DNA of 64,000 nt from Parvibaculum sp049651025 (GTDB lineage: Bacteria > Pseudomonadota > Alphaproteobacteria > Parvibaculales > Parvibaculaceae), in NCBI RefSeq assembly GCF_049651025.1, contig NZ_JBASBH010000061.1, positions 1 through 64,000 of the forward strand, read 5' to 3'. Of this stretch, positions 58,923 to 64,000 are shown one piece after another. The notes beneath the pieces are model-generated. The model made no database searches. It worked only from the letters and a program-made list of their open reading frames with translations, and was not told where the DNA came from. Position 1 is the first letter of the stretch. Every line of letters starts with the position of its first letter. A program made the position numbers and the translations under genes.

Positions 58923-59354
58923 TCAGCGGATCATTCTTGGTATTTCGATTTTCGGGCAGCGGTTCATTATGACCGTGAGGCCTGCTGCTTCCGCTCGCCT
59001 GGCGCCTTCTTCATTCGTCACGCCAAGCTGCATCCAGATATATTTTGCACCGATTGCGATGGCTTCATCGCAAAGCGGTCCTGCCGCCGCAGAGTTGCGG
59101 AAGATATCGACCATGTCGATCTTTTCTGGAATGTCGTGGAGGGAGGCATAGACCGTCTCTCCCAGAAGTTTCTTTCCGGCAAGGCCCGGATTGACCGGAA
59201 TGACGCGATAGCCCTTGCGCTGCAGGAACTGCATCACCTCGTTGCTGTCGCGCGCGGTATTCGCGCTCGCGCCCACAAGCGCGATGGTTTTCGTATCGTG
59301 CAAAATGTCGGCGATCAGTTCGGGGCTGTAGCGCAGATGTTCGAGCGTGGCCAC
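58923..59354 (-). CDS. CoA-binding domain protein (YccU-like)
   Basis: A 143-residue Rossmann-fold protein of the CoA_binding_2 family. It reads TKTIALVGASANTARDSNEVMQFLQRKGYRVIPVNPG, then LLGETVYASLHDIPEKIDMVDIFRNS and AIGAKYIWMQLGVTNEEGARRAEAAGLTVIMNRCPKIE-type (about 100-138). I chose GTG at 59354 because GGAGG lies six bases before it; GTG at 59369 overlaps that site. It overlaps the previous gene's stop by one base (TAGTG). Function is not established. Confidence 0.88.
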   Translation of the reverse strand: MATLEHLRYSPELIADILHDTKTIALVGASANTARDSNEVMQFLQRKGYRVIPVNPGLAGKKLLGETVYASLHDIPEKIDMVDIFRNSAAAGPLCDEAIAIGAKYIWMQLGVTNEEGARRAEAAGLTVIMNRCPKIEIPRMIR

Positions 59355-60175
59355 TATCGATCCTCCCACTTGGGGTCGCGCTTTTCGATGAAGGCGCCAA
59401 TGCCTTCTTCGGCGTCGCGGGCGAGCATGTTTTTCACCATGACTTCGCTCGCGTGGTCGTAAGCATCGCTCAGCGGCTTTTCGAGTTGCTCGTAAAAAGC
59501 CTCCTTGCCGATGGAGACAGTGAGCGTCGATTTCGCGGCGATTTTCTCAGCAAGCTCCCTGACGGTGGCGTCGAGTTCGGCGCTATAGACCACGCGGTTG
59601 ATGAGGCCGATTTCGGCGGCCCGCGCGGCGTCGATCATCTCGCCGGTCAGGAGCATTTCCATTGCGTGCTTGCGAGGTAGATTGCGCGACAGCGCCACCA
59701 TTGGCGTCGAACAGAAGAGGCCGATATTGACGCCGGGCGTTGCGAACTTCGCACTATCGGTCGCAATGGCCAGATCGCAGCTTGCGACAAGCTGGCAGCC
59801 TGCCGCCGTCGCAATGCCTTGTACGCGGGCGATGACGGGTTTTGGCAGGCGCACGATGGATTGCATCAGCGCGCTGCACTGGCGCATGATTTTCTGGAAA
59901 TAGGCGCGGCCCCGATCGGCGTCGCTGCGATGGGCGGTCAGTTCCTTGAGGTCGTGGCCGGAGGAAAAGGCCGGTCCGTTCGCCGCAAGCACGACGACCC
60001 GCACGGAGGCGTCCGCTGCGACGCGCGCCAGCTCGTCGGAGAGAGCAGACATCAGACCTTCAGACAGGCAATTGCGCTGCGCCGGACGATTGAGCGTCAG
60101 CGTCGCGATCCCGTTGCGGTCATTGCGCAGAACCAGCGGTTCGGCGGCGGTGTCTTTTTCAGCGGGTTGGCTCAT
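59354..60175 (-). CDS. enoyl-CoA hydratase/isomerase family protein
   Basis: A crotonase-fold protein of about 273 residues. It has IATLTLNRPAQRNCLSEGL, FSSGHDLKEL (oxyanion hole), VIARVQGIATAAGCQLVASCDLAIA and FATPGVNIGLFCSTPMVAL. The Glu pair of true enoyl-CoA hydratases is not evident: the second position reads in the GVNIGLFC block without a clear Glu, so it may be an isomerase or hydrolase. ATG 60175 is my choice; ATG at 60217 would add 14 residues. Precedes the CoA-binding gene directly. Confidence 0.85.
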   Translation of the reverse strand: MSQPAEKDTAAEPLVLRNDRNGIATLTLNRPAQRNCLSEGLMSALSDELARVAADASVRVVVLAANGPAFSSGHDLKELTAHRSDADRGRAYFQKIMRQCSALMQSIVRLPKPVIARVQGIATAAGCQLVASCDLAIATDSAKFATPGVNIGLFCSTPMVALSRNLPRKHAMEMLLTGEMIDAARAAEIGLINRVVYSAELDATVRELAEKIAAKSTLTVSIGKEAFYEQLEKPLSDAYDHASEVMVKNMLARDAEEGIGAFIEKRDPKWEDR

Positions 60176-60237
60176 CTCTGGTTCCCGGATTGGCCACTTG
60201 GTATTCCGCCCGATCATAACCGGACCGGGCGATGAAG

Positions 60238-60792
60238 TCAGGGCCGAATGGGCGGGCGCCTGAGCCGATAAAGTACGTGACGTTTCAGCACATGGCCGTC
60301 CGGCACGCGGGGATGGTCGAAATCGTCCGTCTCGTTGCGCGTCATGCCGAGCCGCTGCATGACCTGTTGCGAGCGGATGTTCGCCGGAACGGTGAGAGCG
60401 ACGATTTCGTCAAGGCCAAGCTCCTTAAAGCCATATGCCAGCGCCGCTCTTGCAGCTTCCGTCGCATAGCCATTGCCCCAATGCGAGCGAGCCAGTCGCC
60501 AACCGACTTCGACGGCCGGAGCATAGGGCGCGTCAGGCCGTACGTTGAGGAGCCCGGTGAAGCCGATGAAGGGCGCAATGCCGGGGGCCTCGACCGCCCA
60601 GAACCCGAAACCATGGGTTTCGATATGTGCCTTGAGCAGTCTGGCCACTTCGTCGCTTGCGGCGCGGTCGGGCAGAGGAAGGAGAAATTCCATCACCTCC
60701 GGGTCAGCCGACATTGCAGCAAAAGCGTCGAAGTCTTCGTCGCGCCAGGGCCGCAGGATCAGCCGTTCTGTTCTGATGGTCGTCGGGGTCAT
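60238..60792 (-). CDS. GNAT-family N-acetyltransferase
   Basis: A 184-residue acetyltransferase of the RimJ/RimL-like group: IRTERLILRPWRDEDFDAFAAM at the start, VGWRLARSHWGNGYATEAARAALAYGF with the acetyl-CoA loop, and VPANIRSQQVMQRLGM near the end. ATG 60792 is preferred since family similarity begins there; an in-frame start at 60843 exists. Possible substrates are protein N-termini or small amines; nothing nearby decides. Confidence 0.87.
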   Translation of the reverse strand: MTPTTIRTERLILRPWRDEDFDAFAAMSADPEVMEFLLPLPDRAASDEVARLLKAHIETHGFGFWAVEAPGIAPFIGFTGLLNVRPDAPYAPAVEVGWRLARSHWGNGYATEAARAALAYGFKELGLDEIVALTVPANIRSQQVMQRLGMTRNETDDFDHPRVPDGHVLKRHVLYRLRRPPIRP

Positions 60793-60866
60793 GGAGCACA
60801 TCCCTATTGATACGCGCGGAGCATATCCGGTTATGCTCCGCACAAAAATCAGGGAAGGGCGTTTCC

Positions 60867-61256
60867 ATGAACAGGCTGAAAGCGACTGCGACCTATTTCG
60901 GCCTTGTCTTTGCGGCCGGTGTTTTCCTCGGGCCCATTCGCGAAAGCTGGGCCGTGCCGCGCTTTGGCGAGGCGGGCGGCGTGCTCGCCGAAGCCGTGCC
61001 GATGCTTGCCGTCATGTTCTTTGCGGCGCGATGGATCGTCTATCGTTTTGAATTGCCCGATGCACTGCGCGAGCGGCTGACGATAGGCCTATGGGCGCTG
61101 GGCCTGCTCGCGATTGCCGAAGTTGCAGGCGCGATGTTTCTGCGCGGGCAATCGCCCGGGGCCTATGCCGCGCATCTCGTCACGCCGCCCGGCCTTGTCT
61201 CGCTCGTCTTGTTTGCTGCTTTCGCCCTGATGCCAGCCCTCGTGCGAAAGGGTTAG
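60867..61256 (+). CDS. small integral membrane protein of unknown function
   Basis: A 129-residue protein with four predicted membrane helices (about 9-26, 38-55, 70-90, 104-124). The segment FLGPIRESWAVPRFGE after helix 1 is the most distinctive part. No family name comes to mind. GGGAAGGG lies before the ATG at 60867; an in-frame ATG at 60807 is upstream. Divergent from the acetyltransferase gene. Confidence 0.7.
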   Translation: MNRLKATATYFGLVFAAGVFLGPIRESWAVPRFGEAGGVLAEAVPMLAVMFFAARWIVYRFELPDALRERLTIGLWALGLLAIAEVAGAMFLRGQSPGAYAAHLVTPPGLVSLVLFAAFALMPALVRKG

Positions 61257-61292
61257 GCGAGAGGCGGCGCGGGCCGCTTCTCGCCTGCTTTT

Positions 61293-62342
61293 TTAGAAGG
61301 TGGACTTTGCGACCACGGACCAGTCGCGCACCGTGCCGGGCTTGCGGTCGGACTGCATGCCGCTCATCCAGTTCGGATAGAGCGGGGCAGGCTTGCTGAT
61401 CGCGTCGATGGCGTCGAGGTCTTCCTGCGTCAGCTTGACGTTCACGGCGCCGAGATTGTCCTTCAACTGCGTTTCGTTTTTCGCGCCGATGATGACGGTC
61501 GTCACATAGGGCTTGTGCAATTGCCAGCCAAGCGCGACCTGCGCGACGGTGACCCCGTGCTTCTTTGCGATCTTCTGCAGCACCTCGATAATGTCATAGG
61601 CTTTCTCGACATTGACGGGCGGGAAGTTGAATTGCGTGCGCCGCCCTTCATTGGCGCGGCTGTCGCGCGAGAATTTGCCGGAGAGGACGCCGCCAGCAAG
61701 CGGGCTCCATGTCATCAGCCCGAGCTTCTGGTCCTCCAGCAGCGGCACGATTTCATGTTCGAGGTCGCGGCCCACCATGGAGTAATAGGCCTGCAGCGTG
61801 ACGAATTTGTCGAGGCCCTGTTGCGCCGATACGCCGAGGCCCTTCATGATCTGCCATGCGGCCCAGTTGGAGCAGCCGAAATAGCGCACCTTTCCCTGAC
61901 GGACGAGATCGTCGAAGGCGCGGAGCGATTCCTCCATCGGCGTCACATTGTCGAAGCCGTGGATCTGGTAAAGGTCGATATAATCCGTTCCAAGACGTTT
62001 AAGGCTCGCTTCCACCTGCTGCATGACATGAAGGCGTGAAATGCCCACCTGATTGGGCCCGGGGCCCATGCGTCCGAAGACCTTGGTGGCGAGGACGACG
62101 TCCTTGCGCTTGGCGCCGAGCGCCTTGCCAAGGATCGTTTCGGATTCACCTGCCGCATACATATTCGCCGTGTCGACGAAGTTGATCCCGGCGTCGAGCG
62201 ACTGGCCGACGAGTGTTTCGGCTTCCTTCTGGTCGAGGCCGCCCATGACACCGAAGAGAGTGCCCTTGCCGCCAAATGTCATGGTGCCGAGGCAGAGACG
62301 TGAAACGAAAGCGCCGGTATTGCCAAGTTGCTGATACTGCAT
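61293..62342 (-). CDS. aldo/keto reductase
   Basis: A 349-residue NADPH-dependent oxidoreductase of the AKR superfamily. The catalytic tetrad is visible: Asp and Tyr in NFVDTANMYAAGESE, Lys in DVVLATKVFG, His in YQIHGFDN. The start VSRLCLGTMTFGG and late ALGWQLHKPYVTTVIIGAKNETQL are typical. It lies beside a TetR regulator on the same strand (19-base gap), which may control it. Substrate unknown. Confidence 0.92.
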   Translation of the reverse strand: MQYQQLGNTGAFVSRLCLGTMTFGGKGTLFGVMGGLDQKEAETLVGQSLDAGINFVDTANMYAAGESETILGKALGAKRKDVVLATKVFGRMGPGPNQVGISRLHVMQQVEASLKRLGTDYIDLYQIHGFDNVTPMEESLRAFDDLVRQGKVRYFGCSNWAAWQIMKGLGVSAQQGLDKFVTLQAYYSMVGRDLEHEIVPLLEDQKLGLMTWSPLAGGVLSGKFSRDSRANEGRRTQFNFPPVNVEKAYDIIEVLQKIAKKHGVTVAQVALGWQLHKPYVTTVIIGAKNETQLKDNLGAVNVKLTQEDLDAIDAISKPAPLYPNWMSGMQSDRKPGTVRDWSVVAKSTF

Positions 62343-62361
62343 TCGAGTGCTCCATCCATGT

Positions 62362-62952
62362 TCAGACTGTGATTGCGTCCCAGCAGGCGTCCATGACGCT
62401 TTGCTGATCCGTTTGGTCGAGAGTGACGATGTCGGCGATCGCGCGCGTGACGAGCGCGTTCAATGGACCGGAAATGAGGGCTGAGAGAATTTGGGGCGGC
62501 AGCGACTTGAAGACGCCTTGCGCGTAGCCGTCGCCGAAAAACCGGGCGAGTTCGCTCGACATATCGATCTGGATCGCCTTGGTGACATCGCGCAGATATG
62601 GCGAGAAGGCATATTGCTCGGTGAACTTGAATTTGCGCGGATGCGTGACGCAATAGGCGTAGGTGTTCATCCAGAAGAGCTCAAAGCGGGCGCGCAGCGA
62701 CATGGCCGGGTCGTAGCCTTCCAGCGTCGCGGCAAGGCGCTCGCGCTTCATCTCCACATAGAGCGCGTGGATCAGCTCTTCCTTGCCTTTGAAGTGCCGG
62801 TAGATGGTGCCGACAGGGACACCGGCTTTTTCAGCCAGTTTTGCCATCGAGGCGCCGTGAAAGCCGTAATCGCTGAAAAGCTCAAGCGCCGCCTCCAGAA
62901 TCTGGCGGCGTTTCTCGTCTTTTGCGGGCGGGGCATCGGAATGAACGTTCAT
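62362..62952 (-). CDS. TetR-family transcriptional regulator
   Basis: A 196-residue regulator with helix-turn-helix ASMAKLAEKAGVPVGTIYRHFKGKEELIHALY and a ligand domain with FWMNTYAYCVTHPRKFKFTEQYAFSPYL, resembling regulators of fatty-acid or efflux genes. ATG 62952 is chosen since similarity starts there. A perfect 16-base palindrome overlaps its start codon, a likely operator. Upstream and divergent are a thioesterase and an MFS transporter; downstream is an aldo/keto reductase. Confidence 0.88.
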   Translation of the reverse strand: MNVHSDAPPAKDEKRRQILEAALELFSDYGFHGASMAKLAEKAGVPVGTIYRHFKGKEELIHALYVEMKRERLAATLEGYDPAMSLRARFELFWMNTYAYCVTHPRKFKFTEQYAFSPYLRDVTKAIQIDMSSELARFFGDGYAQGVFKSLPPQILSALISGPLNALVTRAIADIVTLDQTDQQSVMDACWDAITV

Positions 62953-62954
62953 TC
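62939..62954. promoter_or_regulatory. palindrome GAATGAACGTTCATTC, probable TetR operator
   Basis: A perfect 16-base palindrome spanning the tetR start codon (its ATG is at 62950-62952 on the minus strand) in the 117-base gap to the divergent thioesterase. TGAAC-GTTCA cores are common in TetR operators. One such palindrome is expected by chance in 64 kb, so position is the main support. Confidence 0.5.
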
Positions 62955-63069
62955 TTCGCCAGATAGTGTGACGCAAACGGGGCCGCAAGGGGCGTTTTGC
63001 AGGAATTTTGGTTGGGCGGGGCCGGGGAGACCTGTAATCAAGCTTCAAAACAAGGGAGCGCTTGATTCA

Positions 63070-63519
63070 ATGACGCAGAAGCAGTCGCCTACGAAGCCGG
63101 TAATGAGCGTTGAAGAGCTCGACACATTCATGGACGTGGCTTTTCCGCAAATGCGTGATGGTGACAGGCTGACCGTCATCGAGGCGGTCGGGCCGCTCAG
63201 CGCCCAGCTTCGTCTGCGCTATTCGGATCGGAACCTTCGTCCGGGCGGCACGATTTCGGGACCTGCCATGATGGCCCTTGCCGATTACGCGATGTATGCG
63301 GTGGTGCTTGCCCATATCGGGCCGGTGGCGCTCGCGGTGACGACCAATCTCAGCATCAACTTTCTGCGCAAGCCCGGACCGGCCGATGTGGTCGCCGAGG
63401 CAAAGCTCCTGAAGCTCGGGCGGCGGCTTGCGGTTGGCGAGGTCGTCATCACGCAGGAAGGACTCGACGGCCCGGTCGCCCATGTCACCTCGACCTATTC
63501 GATCCCGCCAAGGAGCTGA
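63070..63519 (+). CDS. PaaI-family acyl-CoA thioesterase
   Basis: A 149-residue hotdog-fold protein: LRYSDRNLRPGGTISGPAMMALADYAMYAVVLAHIG holds the central helix with the catalytic acidic residue in ALADYA, then TTNLSINFLRKPGPADVVAEAKLLKLGRRLAVGEVVI-type strands. Length and motif order fit PaaI thioesterases acting on aromatic or short acyl-CoA. It is divergent from tetR and immediately followed by an MFS gene (TGAATG). Confidence 0.88.
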   Translation: MTQKQSPTKPVMSVEELDTFMDVAFPQMRDGDRLTVIEAVGPLSAQLRLRYSDRNLRPGGTISGPAMMALADYAMYAVVLAHIGPVALAVTTNLSINFLRKPGPADVVAEAKLLKLGRRLAVGEVVITQEGLDGPVAHVTSTYSIPPRS

Positions 63520-64000
63520 ATGAAAGTGGGGGACGCGGTCATCCATTCCGACGGATTGCCCATCCCGCGCCGCTATCGCGCGATGCTGACGATCGGGCTT
63601 GGCGTGACCATGGCCGTACTCGACGGCGCGGTCGCGAACATCGCTCTGCCCACCATTGCGCGCGAACTCAACGCGACCGCCGCGCAATCGGTCTGGGTGG
63701 TCAACGCCTATCAGCTCGTCATCGTCGTCTCGCTGCTTCCCTTGTCGTCGCTTGGCGAGATCATCGGCTATTCGCGCATCTATCGCGTCGGGCTTGCAAT
63801 ATTCGGCGTTGCTTCGCTTGCCTGCGCCCTGTCGAATTCTCTCGAGACGCTTGTTGCCGCGCGCGTGCTTCAGGGCATCGGCGCGGCTTGCATCATGAGC
63901 GTCAATTCGGCGCTGGTGCGCTTCATCTATCCGCGCGCCCAGCTTGGGCGCGGCATCGGCATCATCGCTTTTGTCGTGGCGCTGGCCGCGGCAGCGGGGC
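63520..64000 (+). CDS. MFS transporter, DHA2-like, N-terminal part (runs off the window)
   Basis: An open frame of 160 codons to the end of the window. After a short cytoplasmic start the helices read MLTIGLGVTMAVLDGAVANIALPTIARELNA with the motif common to 14-helix drug:H+ antiporters, VWVVNAYQLVIVVSLLPLSSLGEIIGYSRIYRVGL (motif A region) and RVLQGIGAACIMSVNSAL. AGGAG lies five bases before the ATG. It starts right after the thioesterase stop. Probably an efflux pump under control of the TetR protein. Confidence 0.85.
   Translation, partial: MKVGDAVIHSDGLPIPRRYRAMLTIGLGVTMAVLDGAVANIALPTIARELNATAAQSVWVVNAYQLVIVVSLLPLSSLGEIIGYSRIYRVGLAIFGVASLACALSNSLETLVAARVLQGIGAACIMSVNSALVRFIYPRAQLGRGIGIIAFVVALAAAAG

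Overview
The window is a gene-dense, high-GC stretch of chromosome from an alphaproteobacterium, most likely from Hyphomicrobiales (Rhizobiales) or a close relative such as Parvibaculum. The lineage call is inference. It rests on the C4 haem pathway (hemA as 5-aminolevulinate synthase), a MucR regulator, an LdtR/L,D-transpeptidase pair, a RibB protein carrying a GTP-cyclohydrolase-like tail, and the alphaproteobacterial order dapA-smpB ... rpoZ-rel-pyrE-pdxJ-acpS-lepB-rnc-era-recO-parC. I see no insertion sequence, prophage, integrase, CRISPR array, rRNA or clearly broken gene. One tRNA (Pro, GGG anticodon) is present.

Region by region: 1-8 kb holds a hydrolase and a lytic transglycosylase on the minus strand, then dapA, smpB, a DMT transporter, a sulfite-oxidase-like enzyme, and a minus-strand uracil-DNA glycosylase with a NYN-domain protein. 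8-19.5 kb is a core run on the plus strand: folK, rpoZ, the (p)ppGpp enzyme, pyrE, a DUF2062 protein, pdxJ, acpS, lepB, rnc, era, recO and parC. 19.6-24 kb has an outer-membrane barrel protein, then on the minus strand a membrane-anchored unknown, bpt, an RDD protein and motAB. 24.3-29 kb is the most unusual part: a flavin reductase, a MarR regulator and, divergent from it, an ExbB-ExbD-ExbD-TonB-like-TonB-like operon. 29-36 kb is metabolic: a hydroxyacid dehydrogenase, a type III PLP decarboxylase, a TetR regulator, hemB, and a three-gene valine degradation operon (acyl-CoA dehydrogenase, 3-hydroxyisobutyryl-CoA hydrolase, 3-hydroxyisobutyrate dehydrogenase). 36-41 kb has ldtR and its L,D-transpeptidase, a glycerophosphodiesterase, hemA with a small partner gene, and mucR. 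41.7-48.4 kb is glyA-nrdR-ribD-ribE-ribBA-ribH-nusB-thiL. 48.6-55.8 kb has the proton-pumping pyrophosphatase, bamE, a cytochrome bc1 assembly chaperone, DUF177, plsX, fabH, ihfA and a MerR regulator. 55.9-64 kb has tRNA-Pro, a possible 26-residue membrane peptide, DUF2842, ctaA, a minus-strand enoyl-CoA hydratase/CoA-binding/metY group, an acetyltransferase, an aldo/keto reductase, and a TetR regulator divergent from a thioesterase and an MFS transporter that runs off the window.

The strongest candidate for an undescribed system is the Exb/TonB-like operon at 25.5-29.0 kb. Both TonB-like proteins keep the membrane Ser-x3-His signature used to couple to ExbB/ExbD, but the usual TonB C-terminal domain is replaced by a four-cysteine, Trp-rich domain nearly identical in the two. 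One ExbD keeps the proton-carrying Asp in its membrane helix; the second has Asn there. Together this suggests an asymmetric, proton-driven envelope motor with non-standard output arms. All of this is read by eye; no database search was run.
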